Shown: positions 42,493 to 50,943, counted from the first letter of the stretch. The stretch: DNA of 64,000 nt from Acinetobacter ursingii DSM 16037 = CIP 107286 (GCF_000368825.1 NZ_KB849717.1:446663-510662), one strand, 5' to 3'. Notes: generated by a model from the letters alone, not told the origin. Made by a program: numbers and translations.

Positions 42493-43326
42493 ATGTTTGG
42501 TAAAATTTCATTTCCTTCCGAACCTAGTTTTTTTGCCGAGTGGAGAACTGTGTATTTTGAGCCAATACCAAAAAGTGGGGAGCTTATTGCAATTCTAATA
42601 ACAACCAAAGATTTAAGTGGCACAATTGAGGTTTTTGATGCACTTCATCCTACAGTTATTGATAGCTTATATGGAACCAAAGCATCATCATTTAATGGAT
42701 ATATAAAACTAATAAAAGCAAATATTTTGAAAAATAATGGGGAGTCCACTCTTGATGGTGTAACTATAGGTGCTTGGCATACCTCTCAGTCAGATAATAT
42801 TAAAGGCATAGTTCGGCAAGCTTTGTACAAAACTGCAAGCCTTGGCTCTGTTGCCCTAAAGGGATTATTTGAGCAAGAAGATAGTTTATTTGAGAATGAG
42901 CAAGTCGACAACCGTTGGTCTAAACGTGTTAAAAATGCAGTGTTAGAAATTGATTCATCCTATGAAAATGCATTTGATATAAAAATCCCTATCAGAAAAG
43001 ACGTAAAAATTTCTTGTGGATTCCATACTGCTCGTTATTCTGCGAAATTTAATGTTTGCACATCACAAACTATTACCAGAATGAAGTCAAACTTAATGGA
43101 TTTGCAAATATTTGATTCGCACAATGTATCTAGCAACTATGATTTGATTATACAAATGCCAACAGATGACAATCTACAAGTACCATTAAAAACTTTGGCT
43201 AGAATGAAAGAAAATATTGAACTCCTAAGGGAAGAAGTGGCATCAAAAACTCACATCAATATCTATACATGTGATTCTGAAAAAGAAGGCGCAGCAAGAA
43301 TTTTTGAAATGCTCAAAGCAAGTTAG
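42493..43326 (+). CDS. Unknown partner of the HipA-like kinase
   Basis: A 277-aa protein starting MFGKISFPSEPSFFAEW, with GGAGG before the ATG. The N-terminal part (WRTVYFEPIPKSGELIAILI) recalls DUF3037, a family I remember next to HipA-like kinases, but the protein is longer than usual and the match is weak. The C-terminal part has a helical stretch (RMKENIELLREEVASK). It is the last gene before a terminator. Confidence 0.65.
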   Translation: MFGKISFPSEPSFFAEWRTVYFEPIPKSGELIAILITTKDLSGTIEVFDALHPTVIDSLYGTKASSFNGYIKLIKANILKNNGESTLDGVTIGAWHTSQSDNIKGIVRQALYKTASLGSVALKGLFEQEDSLFENEQVDNRWSKRVKNAVLEIDSSYENAFDIKIPIRKDVKISCGFHTARYSAKFNVCTSQTITRMKSNLMDLQIFDSHNVSSNYDLIIQMPTDDNLQVPLKTLARMKENIELLREEVASKTHINIYTCDSEKEGAARIFEMLKAS

Positions 43327-43345
43327 ATATTTTTCTTATTACACA

Positions 43346-43369
43346 ACCCACCCCATCGGTGGGTTTTCT
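43346..43369 (+). terminator. Terminator of the cI operon
   Basis: ACCCACC (43346-43352) pairs with GGTGGGT (43358-43364), followed by TTTTCTTTT. It ends the lysogenic operon cI to kinase partner. Confidence 0.85.
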
Positions 43370-43390
43370 TTTGTCTATTAAATAATAATT

Positions 43391-43460
43391 TACCAAACAA
43401 GTAAAAATTATTTTAAATATTTTACCTCAAAGGTATTTACTTATATTTACCTAGTGGGTA
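43391..43460. promoter_or_regulatory. Left operator array (OL-like)
   Basis: TACCTCAAAGGTA (43423-43435) and TACCTAGTGGGTA (43448-43460) match the OR-like 13-bp sites, with a weaker TACCAAACAAGTA at 43391-43403. They precede the rightward early operon, so CI should repress recombination genes here as it does at lambda pL. Confidence 0.75.
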
Positions 43461-43484
43461 TATTTTATCTCATCAAGACAACAA

Positions 43485-43516
43485 AAAGCCCTTCCGACTC
43501 GACATCAAAGGGCTTT
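43485..43516 (+). promoter_or_regulatory. Leader hairpin of the rightward early operon
   Basis: AAAGCCCTT (43485-43493) pairs with AAGGGCTTT (43508-43516) over a 14-nt loop, 20 bp before the pentapeptide-repeat gene. Only a short T-run follows. It could be an attenuator or RNA processing site. Confidence 0.4.
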
Positions 43517-43536
43517 ACTCAAAGAGTGAGGTCATT

Positions 43537-44166
43537 ATGACACAGAATTACGAAATTAAAAATCGCTGGACTGGCGAGGTCCTTTTCACTTGTGAAATCC
43601 CTGACGGTATGGAATCTGGAATGATTGCACGTCATGCGGTTGAGACTGCTATTGCTGAGGGCGCGAATCTTCGGGACGCGAATCTTTGGGGCGCGAATCT
43701 TCGGGGCGCGAATCTTTGGGGCGCGAATCTTTGGGGCGCGAATCTTCGGGGCGCGAATCTTTGGGGCGCGAATCTTTGGGGCGCGAATCTTGGGGACGCG
43801 AATCTTCGGGGCGCGAATCTTTGGGGCGCGAATCTTTGGGGCGCGAATCTTGGGGGCGCGAATCTTTGGGGCGCGAATCTTCGGGACGCGAATCTTCGGG
43901 GCGCGAATCTTCGGGACGCGAATCTTTGGGGTGCGAAAAATGCTCCGCTTATTATCCCAACCTTACGATGGCTTGTTTGCATTAATGGATTTGGTTACAT
44001 GCGAATCGGCTGTCAAAACCACAAAGTAGAGCAATGGAAAGCTTTTACAGATCAAGAAATTAGTCGCATGGATAGTGATGCTTTGAAATTTTGGAATCAA
44101 TACAAGGTCATGCTTTTTGCTGCTTGTGAAGCGCATGTTCATTCAGATGAGGAGGTTGATCAATGA
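43537..44166 (+). CDS. Pentapeptide-repeat protein
   Basis: A 209-aa protein. Residues 43-132 are 18 perfect pentapeptides of type A-N-L-x-x ([20 protein letters not shown]), which fold as a right-handed quadrilateral beta helix. N-terminal 42 and C-terminal about 75 residues are non-repetitive. Family members such as Qnr and McbG mimic DNA and protect gyrase, but many have unknown roles. First gene behind the OL-like array, so it is expressed early after induction. GAGG precedes the ATG. Confidence 0.85.
   Translation: MTQNYEIKNRWTGEVLFTCEIPDGMESGMIARHAVETAIAEGANLRDANLWGANLRGANLWGANLWGANLRGANLWGANLWGANLGDANLRGANLWGANLWGANLGGANLWGANLRDANLRGANLRDANLWGAKNAPLIIPTLRWLVCINGFGYMRIGCQNHKVEQWKAFTDQEISRMDSDALKFWNQYKVMLFAACEAHVHSDEEVDQ
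43663..43932 (+). repeat. 15-bp tandem repeat, 18 units
   Basis: Eighteen uninterrupted 15-bp units of the form GCGAATCTTYGGGGC encode the pentapeptides. Units differ at few positions, so the array is recent or kept homogeneous by recombination. No stop codon falls in several other frames, which explains the spurious open frames on both strands here. Confidence 0.95.
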
Positions 44167-44438
44167 CACAAAACGAATTAATCGATCAATTGATCAAGAA
44201 TCAAAATGAGAAGCGTGAAAAGCTTGCGTCACCATCTTTCATGAATTTGCTTTCAATCGGCTTTGTCGTTCTGTTCTTCGCGTTCTTATCTGCTGTTTTT
44301 GTTTATAAGACTGCTGATGAGATGGACTATCAAGAAGCGAAGGCTAAGGCTTATCAACAGGAGTTCAATAATGGCTCTAACCGTGATCTGGCTGTACTTC
44401 AATCTAATACTGGCAATACATTGGGGGTTGTTCGATGA
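44163..44438 (+). CDS. Small single-pass membrane protein
   Basis: A 91-aa protein with one transmembrane segment (about residues 27-49) and a Lys/Ala/Gln-rich tail. GGAGG lies before the ATG, which overlaps the end of the pentapeptide gene by 4 nt. Unknown function. Confidence 0.65.
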   Translation: MTQNELIDQLIKNQNEKREKLASPSFMNLLSIGFVVLFFAFLSAVFVYKTADEMDYQEAKAKAYQQEFNNGSNRDLAVLQSNTGNTLGVVR

Positions 44439-44848
44439 ACACTTACTATAAGCCTGAAGTTTTTGCTGCCTCATTTCCAGAACTAGCACTTGCTGATGAA
44501 TTTAAAACTCAAGCGAATTTTGTCTACTTCACACTTGAAGTATCTGGCGATGGCTACCCTGTTTATGTGTCTGGGGTGATTGAAGCATCTGAGAAAGAAG
44601 ATTGCTTTGAATATAACGCTTCATCTGATCCGCAAAACGCAGTTGATATTAACTTTGATTATTTAGAGGTTGATACACAATCACTAGCTTTGGTTGAAGA
44701 TTTTTCGGAATACGAAGTTAGTAATGGGATGAAATTCAAGCTTACAGAAGCACAGGCTCAAAGGTTAAATGAGTGGTTAAAAGAGCTAGCTTGGGAAAAT
44801 AAGATTAAACAAATTAAAGAAGACCAAGAACGTTCTTACGAATATTGA
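44435..44848 (+). CDS. Unknown early protein
   Basis: A 137-aa acidic protein (KPEVFAASFPELALADEF near the N-terminus, then beta-type sequence and a helical C-terminus). The 4-nt overlap with the membrane protein gene puts it in the recombination operon. No family recognised. Confidence 0.65.
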   Translation: MNTYYKPEVFAASFPELALADEFKTQANFVYFTLEVSGDGYPVYVSGVIEASEKEDCFEYNASSDPQNAVDINFDYLEVDTQSLALVEDFSEYEVSNGMKFKLTEAQAQRLNEWLKELAWENKIKQIKEDQERSYEY

Positions 44849-44858
44849 GGATTAGAAG

Positions 44859-45791
44859 ATGGCACTAAATATTGTAACGGCTCAAGAGCCAATGCGTGTA
44901 GAGAACTTAATTGTTTTTATTTATGGCGATCCTGGCATTGGGAAAACCTCACTCGCCTTTTCTACTAAAAACCCAATCTTATTCGATTTTGATAAAGGTG
45001 CGCATCGCGCAGGCAAATATCGTAAAGATACAGTTCAGGTAACTAAATGGACGGATGTGTCCGCCCTGACTGCCGATGATTTAAAAGACTATGACACTGT
45101 AATTGTTGATACAGCGGGTCGTATGCTTGATGTGATTATTGCTCATTTAGTTAAGGATCAAAAGAACTGTCGCAGAAACTCAAATGAATTGTCAATTCAA
45201 GGCTATGGAACACTAAACAAGACGTTCACCCATTGGTTTAATTTACTTCGTAGTTTTGGCAAAGATGTAGTTTTGCTCGCACACACCGCAGAAGATAAAA
45301 AAGGCGATGATATTATTTTTCGTCCAGACATGGTTGGAGCAAGTAAAAAAGAAGCCTATAAAGTTGCAGACATGATGGGTTATATGACCACGGTTCAGGG
45401 CGCACAAGGCACTCAAAAAGCAATTAACTTTTCACCCAACATTGCTTTTCATGCAAAAGATTCAGGCGCAATAGGTAATTTAATTTTGAATGATCTGGAT
45501 ACCCAGCCAGATCAACTTGATTCAATTCTAAATCAAGCAAAGAGCCACATTAATAATTTAAGTGAATCTCAGGCTGAGGCTCAAAAAGAACTTGATAACT
45601 GGCAATCAGAGGTTCTTGCATCTGAATTAATTGAGGATTTTGAGCAATTAAAAGCAAAGCTTCCAAAAAACCATGTTTTTGTTCGTCAGATGTGGAATGA
45701 GGTTTTGCAGCAAGCTCGTCAATACGGATTCGATTTTAATAAAGAATCCAATTCATTTGTAAGTGTTCAACCAAGGGAGCAAACAGCATGA
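44859..45791 (+). CDS. Sak4-like RecA-fold ATPase (recombination)
   Basis: A 310-aa protein with Walker A GDPGIGKTS (residues 23-31), Walker B-like DYDTVIVDTAGRM and VVLLAHT. Phage proteins of this type (Sak4/AAA_24) are RecA-related single-strand annealing or strand-exchange factors. It overlaps a RecB-type nuclease gene by 4 nt, giving the usual annealase-exonuclease pair. GAGG precedes the ATG. Confidence 0.8.
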   Translation: MALNIVTAQEPMRVENLIVFIYGDPGIGKTSLAFSTKNPILFDFDKGAHRAGKYRKDTVQVTKWTDVSALTADDLKDYDTVIVDTAGRMLDVIIAHLVKDQKNCRRNSNELSIQGYGTLNKTFTHWFNLLRSFGKDVVLLAHTAEDKKGDDIIFRPDMVGASKKEAYKVADMMGYMTTVQGAQGTQKAINFSPNIAFHAKDSGAIGNLILNDLDTQPDQLDSILNQAKSHINNLSESQAEAQKELDNWQSEVLASELIEDFEQLKAKLPKNHVFVRQMWNEVLQQARQYGFDFNKESNSFVSVQPREQTA

Positions 45792-46408
45792 TTACACGGT
45801 TATCAGTGACAATGCTCGATAGTTATCTTTGGGGTATGTCTAACGATGATATGACATCAGAGGATGTCGCTAAAGAGCTTTTTTTAGGCAAGAAGCAAAA
45901 CCTCGCAATGCGGTGCGGCACTGCATTTCATTCTGTTCTTGAGCATGGTTTTGATTACAGCAAAGGGCTTGAGCAAGGTTTTAACTTTCTACTTAAAGAT
46001 GACCTTGATGGCACTATTGAGCTTGGAACTGTGCGCGAAAAGAAGTATGTGGTTCGTGTTTTTGAGGATGTTGATCTTGTCGCTAAGATTGATGCAGAAA
46101 CTCCAAACAAAATTATTGATCACAAGCTCACTGGTTCATTTGATCCTGACAGATATATGGATTCATACCAATGGCGCGCTTACTTAGTTATGAGCCTGAA
46201 AGGGAAGCGCTTTAAATATCAAGTTTTTGAGCACTCTGGGCTACCTGAAAACCATAAAGAAGGTGAAATTATTGATGTGAAGATAAAAGCTTATCACGAG
46301 CTTGAGATGTATTCATATCAAGGGCTTATAAATGATGTTCTTGATTTAGTACGTGAGGTTGCGGACTTTGCGAAATACTGGAAACCGAAATTAGGTTTAA
46401 TAACATAG
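45788..46408 (+). CDS. RecB/Cas4-type PD-(D/E)XK nuclease
   Basis: A 206-aa protein with the RecB-nuclease signature: GTAFHSVLE (residues 44-52, H48), D102 in AKIDAE and D111-x-K113 in IIDHKLTG. Likely the 5'-3' exonuclease partner of the Sak4-like ATPase in phage recombination. All catalytic positions are visible. Confidence 0.8.
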   Translation: MITRLSVTMLDSYLWGMSNDDMTSEDVAKELFLGKKQNLAMRCGTAFHSVLEHGFDYSKGLEQGFNFLLKDDLDGTIELGTVREKKYVVRVFEDVDLVAKIDAETPNKIIDHKLTGSFDPDRYMDSYQWRAYLVMSLKGKRFKYQVFEHSGLPENHKEGEIIDVKIKAYHELEMYSYQGLINDVLDLVREVADFAKYWKPKLGLIT

Positions 46409-46418
46409 GAGCTAAACC

Positions 46419-46706
46419 ATGACCCACATCCCAAATAATCTCCTTCTTCCCTTTCTCATGTTTATGCATGAGTCGGGATATGGAGCATCTTACAAGAAAG
46501 GCTTTACTGTTCTCAAACGTGGCAATGAAGTTGCAAAAATCTCTACAACTGAGACAGATAAAGGTTTTGCAATGAATGAAGTCTGCCAGAAGAAATTTAG
46601 CTCATTCTGCCGAGCTTGGTTGAATCGAGATAAGCATTTTGTGAGCCAGTTGCGTATGCGTGGTATGGCTTTGATGAATAAACTTAGTTATCAAATGGTG
46701 GCGTGA
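46419..46706 (+). CDS. Unknown early protein
   Basis: A 95-aa basic protein with AGGAG upstream. The first half is beta-like (YGASYKKGFTVLKRGNEVAK), the second helical. The stop overlaps the next small gene (TGATG). No family recognised. Confidence 0.6.
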   Translation: MTHIPNNLLLPFLMFMHESGYGASYKKGFTVLKRGNEVAKISTTETDKGFAMNEVCQKKFSSFCRAWLNRDKHFVSQLRMRGMALMNKLSYQMVA

Positions 46707-46801
46707 TGATTGATTTAGAGCAGGAAAGAAAGGCTTTTGAAGAAGATTTGGCAGAGCACTTAACGGAACGTAACTCAGATGAAGAAGCTGAAGGAGGTTG
46801 A
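46706..46801 (+). CDS. Small acidic peptide, 31 aa
   Basis: A short frame starting MIDLEQERKAFEEDLAEHL and ending EEAEGG. The start overlaps the preceding stop, and its end carries the GGAGG site of the next gene. Very acidic and helical; compact coupling suggests it is translated. Confidence 0.5.
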   Translation: MIDLEQERKAFEEDLAEHLTERNSDEEAEGG

Positions 46802-46802
46802 T

Positions 46803-47081
46803 GTGAATAACTCTATTCCAGAACAAAACATGCTTGAAAAGATTTACGACGAGCTTCAACAGTTGAAGAAACAAGTTACCATTACTGACGAACGTCGTGT
46901 CTCTATAAAAGAATTTGCACAACGCATGAAAATGACTGAAGTAACCTTTTATGATCGAATTAAGAAAGGTGAAATTGACCCGCCCCGTAAAGATGGGCGA
47001 TATAGTTACTACCTTAACTCGTATGTGAATAAGGTAGTCACAAAGACATCAAATTCTGATAAAGTAGCCGCTTACACATAG
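46803..47081 (+). CDS. Helix-turn-helix protein, probable excisionase
   Basis: A 92-aa protein starting at GTG with GGAGG 7 nt upstream. A MerR/AlpA-type helix-turn-helix (SIKEFAQRMKMTEVTFYDRI, then GEIDPPRKDGRY) is at about residues 36-70. As the last gene before attR and opposite to integrase it is the best excisionase candidate. Its stop lies within a terminator hairpin; a similar tail sequence survives at the relic left of attL. Confidence 0.65.
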   Translation: MNNSIPEQNMLEKIYDELQQLKKQVTITDERRVSIKEFAQRMKMTEVTFYDRIKKGEIDPPRKDGRYSYYLNSYVNKVVTKTSNSDKVAAYT

Positions 47082-47090
47082 CGGCTTTTT
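47066..47090 (+). terminator. Terminator at the prophage right end
   Basis: AGCCGCT (47066-47072) pairs with AGCGGCT (47080-47086), followed by T5. It overlaps the stop of the last phage gene and limits read-through into trpG. Confidence 0.8.
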
Positions 47091-47120
47091 AATGTCTCAT
47101 AATTCAATACTTTAACAATT

Positions 47121-47141
47121 GTGAGTAACTTTGTGAGTAAC
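47121..47141. promoter_or_regulatory. Putative integrase arm-type sites, right end
   Basis: Two GTGAGTAAC copies at 47121-47129 and 47133-47141, 12 bp apart, the same spacing as the pair at 6318-6338. Confidence 0.5.
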
Positions 47142-47174
47142 ATTAATTAAACCACATTGCATAAATCAATTAAA

Positions 47175-47210
47175 TCAATAGGTTGCAATTAAAATGCTTC
47201 TCATGATCGA
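47175..47210. other. attR, right attachment site over the trpG start
   Basis: Counterpart of attL (6163-6198). It contains the AGG ribosome binding site region and the first codons of trpG (ATG at 47194). The gene is kept intact on this side of the prophage. Confidence 0.85.
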
Positions 47211-47778
47211 CAATTACGACTCTTTTACGTACAACATCGTCCAATATTTTGGCGAGTTAAATCAAGACGTTAAAGTAGTTCGCAATGACCAAGTCACTCT
47301 TGAGGACATTGAACGATGGCAACCAAAGTATTTGGTGGTCGGTCCTGGCCCGTGTTCTCCGACTGAAGCAGGGATTTCCATTCCTGCCATTCATCACTTC
47401 GCAGGCAAAATTCCCCTGCTCGGTGTTTGTTTAGGACATCAGGCAATCGGTCAGGCTTTCGGTGGCAATATCATTCGTGCCAAAACGGTGATGCATGGTC
47501 GTTTATCCGATATGCATCACATTGATAAAGGCATTTTTAGTGATTTGCCATCGCCATTTTCAGCAACACGTTATCACTCTTTAGTGATTGAACAGGAAAC
47601 GTTACCTGAGTGTCTGGAAGTGACCTGCTGGACTAACCAAGCTGATGGCTCTATGGAAGAAATCATGGGGGTTAAACATAAGACATTGCCTGTAGAAGGT
47701 GTGCAGTTTCACCCTGAATCGATTTTGAGCCAGCATGGTCACCAAATCTTCAAGAATTTTTTAGAGATTTATGCATAA
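47194..47778 (+). CDS. trpG: Anthranilate synthase glutamine amidotransferase subunit
   Basis: A 194-aa class I glutamine amidotransferase. The nucleophile is C79 ([10 protein letters not shown]) and the His/Glu of the triad lie in VQFHPES near the C-terminus. It supplies ammonia to TrpE for anthranilate in tryptophan synthesis, and may also serve PabB for folate. First gene of trpGDC. The prophage attR overlaps its start, so all DNA upstream of the ribosome binding site is phage-derived. Confidence 0.96.
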   Translation: MLLMIDNYDSFTYNIVQYFGELNQDVKVVRNDQVTLEDIERWQPKYLVVGPGPCSPTEAGISIPAIHHFAGKIPLLGVCLGHQAIGQAFGGNIIRAKTVMHGRLSDMHHIDKGIFSDLPSPFSATRYHSLVIEQETLPECLEVTCWTNQADGSMEEIMGVKHKTLPVEGVQFHPESILSQHGHQIFKNFLEIYA

Positions 47779-48828
47779 ATGAATATTCAACAAGCTTTAA
47801 ATCATATCACCAAAAATATTCATCTGACCCAAGCACAAATGGAAGACGTGATGCGTAGCATCATGCAGGGCGAAGCCACCGAAGCACAAATCGGTGCCTT
47901 GATGATGGGTTTGCGCATGAAAGGTGAAAGTATCGATGAAATTACCGCTGCGGCGCGTGTCATGCGTGATCTGGCAATTAAAATCGACGTGAGTGATATC
48001 AACTATTTGGTTGATATTGTAGGTACAGGCGGTGACGGTCAAAATCTGTTTAATGTATCCACTGCGTCCAGTTTTGTGATTGCTGCGGCAGGTGCCACCA
48101 TTGCCAAGCATGGCAATCGTGGTGTATCTAGCAAATCGGGTTCATCAGACTTATTAGAACAAGCTGGGATTAACCTAGATCTTGATATGCAACAGACTGA
48201 ACGTTGTATCCGTGAGATGGGCGTTGGTTTTTTATTTGCGCCAAATCATCATAAAGCCATGAAATATGCGGTTGGTCCACGCCGAGAACTGGGCATTCGA
48301 AGCATTTTCAATTTACTCGGCCCGCTTACGAATCCGGCTGGGGTAAAACGCTTTGTGATTGGGGTATTTTCAGATGAACTGTGTCGCCCAATTGCAGAAG
48401 TGATGAAGCAACTTGGTGCAGAGCATGTCATGGTGGTTCATTCCAAAGATGGACTTGATGAAATTAGCCTTGCCTCTCCCACTTATGTCGCAGAGTTGAA
48501 AAATGGTGAAATTATCGAATGGATTTTAAACCCTGAAGATATAGGCATCACTTCTCAAACTTTGAGTGGTTTAATTGTGGAAGACTCTAGCGCCAGTCTA
48601 AAATTGATTAAAGACGCGTTGGGACGTAAAAAATCCGAAATTGGTGAAAAAGCTGCAAATATGATTGCCCTCAATGCAGGGGCTGGTATTTATGTATCAG
48701 GACTCAGCACCAGTTATAAACAAGGTGTGGCATTGGCGCATGATATTATTTACGGCGGGCAGGCTTTAGAAAAAATGAGCATTCTGTCTGAATTTACCAA
48801 AGCATTAAAGCAATACTCAAACAACTGA
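47779..48828 (+). CDS. trpD: Anthranilate phosphoribosyltransferase
   Basis: A 349-aa enzyme joining anthranilate and PRPP in tryptophan synthesis. The PRPP-binding signature [14 protein letters not shown] lies at about residues 80-95, and the [15 protein letters not shown] loop follows. It starts directly after the trpG stop and lies 10 bp before trpC, so trpGDC is one operon. Full length. Confidence 0.97.
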   Translation: MNIQQALNHITKNIHLTQAQMEDVMRSIMQGEATEAQIGALMMGLRMKGESIDEITAAARVMRDLAIKIDVSDINYLVDIVGTGGDGQNLFNVSTASSFVIAAAGATIAKHGNRGVSSKSGSSDLLEQAGINLDLDMQQTERCIREMGVGFLFAPNHHKAMKYAVGPRRELGIRSIFNLLGPLTNPAGVKRFVIGVFSDELCRPIAEVMKQLGAEHVMVVHSKDGLDEISLASPTYVAELKNGEIIEWILNPEDIGITSQTLSGLIVEDSSASLKLIKDALGRKKSEIGEKAANMIALNAGAGIYVSGLSTSYKQGVALAHDIIYGGQALEKMSILSEFTKALKQYSNN

Positions 48829-48838
48829 GGTTATCCAA

Positions 48839-49645
48839 ATGATTCAGATTCAAAATACCATTCTGGGTAAAATCGTTGATCGTAAACATGAAGAACTGGC
48901 TGATCGTTTAAAACAACGTAGCCTAAAAGATGTTGAAGAATGGACAAAACAGGCCACACCTGTTCGTGGCTTTGCACAGTCTTTGCGTCGTAAACGTCCC
49001 GGTGTGATTGCTGAAATTAAAAAAGCATCGCCCTCTAAAGGTGTGATTCGTGCTGACTTTAATCCTGCGGAAATTGCGGCGCAATATGAACAGGCAGGTG
49101 CAGCATGTTTATCTGTACTGACCGATGTTGATTTCTTTCAGGGTGCAGATGAAAATATTGCGATTGCTCGTGAGCATTGCAATCTGCCTGCATTACGCAA
49201 AGACTTTTTGGTTGATCCTTACAATGTCATTGAAGCCCGTGCCTTACAAGCTGATTGTATTTTGTTGATTGTGGCATGTTTATCGGATCAGCAACTTGAA
49301 GAAATGTCTAAGACTGCATTTGAATACAATTTGGATGTGCTGGTCGAAGTACATGACGAAGAAGAGTTGGAACGCGCACTTAAACTTTCTGAGAAGTGTT
49401 TGCTTGGGGTGAACAATCGTAATCTTAAAACATTTGATGTCGATTTAAATACCAGTTTACGTTTGAAGAAACTACTTGATCCGTCACGTTTATTGGTCAC
49501 TGAAAGTGGTATTGCCACCCCTGCTGATATCGCCATGATGCAGGATCATGACATTCATGCATTTTTGGTGGGTGAAAGTTTTATGAAACAACCACGGCCA
49601 GATCAGGCATTTACTGCGTTATTTGGTGTGCCTAAGCTGGTTTAA
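48839..49645 (+). CDS. trpC: Indole-3-glycerol phosphate synthase
   Basis: A 268-aa TIM-barrel enzyme closing the indole ring in tryptophan synthesis. The catalytic segment VIAEIKKASPSKG is at about residues 55-67, with LRKDFLVDPYNV and NNRNLKTFDVD downstream. Monofunctional, without the TrpF fusion seen in enterics. Last gene of trpGDC. Confidence 0.97.
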   Translation: MIQIQNTILGKIVDRKHEELADRLKQRSLKDVEEWTKQATPVRGFAQSLRRKRPGVIAEIKKASPSKGVIRADFNPAEIAAQYEQAGAACLSVLTDVDFFQGADENIAIAREHCNLPALRKDFLVDPYNVIEARALQADCILLIVACLSDQQLEEMSKTAFEYNLDVLVEVHDEEELERALKLSEKCLLGVNNRNLKTFDVDLNTSLRLKKLLDPSRLLVTESGIATPADIAMMQDHDIHAFLVGESFMKQPRPDQAFTALFGVPKLV

Positions 49646-49682
49646 ATTAATTTTGTTAAAGCAATAGCAAATTGAACATTTG

Positions 49683-50147
49683 CTATTGTTCTTTCTTCTC
49701 TAAAAATTTAGTTAAATAATATAAATACATATCGAATGCTTCATTAACCGTCATTTGTATAGTTCTCGTATAAGCCAAGTCAATTTGAGCTTCATAAATA
49801 TTTAGTAATAAAAGTAGTTCATCATCAATAATGTGCTTTGTTATAAAGTTAATATCACTTAAATACTGCTCTATATCTGTATTTAAATTCAAAGGATACT
49901 TTTCTAACAGATATTCTTTTAAAATGGTTACAGCAATTTTTTGCCTATTCAGATTCAAATCAACATAGCTTAATTGATTAAAGTATTCTCGAACATCTTC
50001 TTCCGATTTCATAAAGCAAATGTCTAAAGTGAATTCATCTTGATTATTTTTTAATACTTCTTCATTCGCCCAATCTTGAATCTCTTTAGTAGTAAGCAAT
50101 CCAATTTCAAGCTTTAATTTAAAGCAAAATTTTTCAGCATCATCCAT
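49683..50147 (-). CDS. Unknown helical protein
   Basis: A 154-aa protein, Leu/Ile/Tyr-rich and mostly helical, AT-rich in its coding sequence compared with trpC and xdh. Start MDDAEKF with AAAGG upstream is chosen; a longer frame starts at 50207 but overlaps the divergent gene's promoter region. No family is recognised. Its isolated minus-strand position between conserved genes suggests a later insertion. Confidence 0.6.
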   Translation of the reverse strand: MDDAEKFCFKLKLEIGLLTTKEIQDWANEEVLKNNQDEFTLDICFMKSEEDVREYFNQLSYVDLNLNRQKIAVTILKEYLLEKYPLNLNTDIEQYLSDINFITKHIIDDELLLLLNIYEAQIDLAYTRTIQMTVNEAFDMYLYYLTKFLEKKEQ

Positions 50148-50228
50148 TTTATGTGCCTTTTTTTCATATATTTGGTATTTCATAATATAATGTTTACATA
50201 CAGCCATAAGCTACACCATGATTCTATT

Positions 50229-50933
50229 ATGAGCAAACACGACACTTCCCTTTCCAAAGCCCAACAAGATTTGCTAAAACAGTTTAAAAAACAAATCTCA
50301 AATGGTCAGGAAACTTCAAGCAATAAGCAAGCGTCAAACAAGCAGCCGATTTACAATGGGCCGCAAACTCAGCCAGAAGATGACAGCCAACTGTTTAGTA
50401 AAGCATTGCAAGGTGTAAAACCGATTGATCATGGCAATATCGCAGATATTAAACCGAGTCGAGCCAAAAAAGTCGATGCACAAACCCTAGCCAAACGCGC
50501 AGCGGCAGAAGGCAGTGCTGACACTGAAATGACTGAAATTTCAGATACCCAAGCCATTTTAAATCCTGTTGCCAGTCAAGCCAGCCTGAGTTATCGCATT
50601 GCGACCTTACAGCATAAAGTCTTTGAAGACTTAAAAGCGGGTAAGTTACGCTGGTTTGAAGCCGTAGATTTACATGGCTGTAACGTTGAGCAAGCACGTT
50701 CCGCCGTTTTACAGATCATTCAGATTGCGAAAGCAGAAAATCAGAATGTGATTAAGATCGTACATGGCAAAGGCCCTGAAGCGATTTTAAAAACTTATGT
50801 AAATGGTTGGCTACGGCAACATAGGGATGTATTAGCTTTTGTTAGTGCGCCTGAAAATCAGGGAGGTACTGGTGCTGTTCTGGTTTTACTCAAACGTGCA
50901 GAGAAGAATCCGAAATATGATGCACAGAAATGA
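50229..50933 (+). CDS. Smr-domain protein
   Basis: A 234-aa protein with a disordered, charged N-terminal half and a C-terminal Smr domain (about residues 130-220): VDLHGCNVEQARSAV and IVHGKGPEA carry the DLHG and HGKG signatures. Smr domains act as nucleases on DNA or RNA; this stand-alone form resembles E. coli YdaL/SmrB. The ATG at 50229 is chosen because the upstream frame is hydrophobic and unlikely. Confidence 0.88.
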   Translation: MSKHDTSLSKAQQDLLKQFKKQISNGQETSSNKQASNKQPIYNGPQTQPEDDSQLFSKALQGVKPIDHGNIADIKPSRAKKVDAQTLAKRAAAEGSADTEMTEISDTQAILNPVASQASLSYRIATLQHKVFEDLKAGKLRWFEAVDLHGCNVEQARSAVLQIIQIAKAENQNVIKIVHGKGPEAILKTYVNGWLRQHRDVLAFVSAPENQGGTGAVLVLLKRAEKNPKYDAQK

Positions 50934-50943
50934 TTCCATTGCA

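Larger units (their letters stand above)
6163..47191. mobile_element. Lambda-like siphovirus prophage, probably defective
   Basis: Bounded by attL and attR, with integrase at the left end and an excisionase-like gene at the right end. It contains head, tail and lysis modules in lambda order on the minus strand, and cI, cro, cII-like and O/P-like genes. It also contains a recombination pair and several cargo genes. No terminase is present and the portal lacks its N-terminus, so packaging should fail. Two small early genes carry frameshifts. The host genes trpG (right) and sodB (left) flank it. Confidence 0.95.

Noticed and set aside
43625..44029. Long open frames on both strands across the pentapeptide gene
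   Set aside because: They arise because the 15-bp repeat lacks stop codons in several frames; only the frame with ANLxx units and a GAGG site at 43537 is a real gene.
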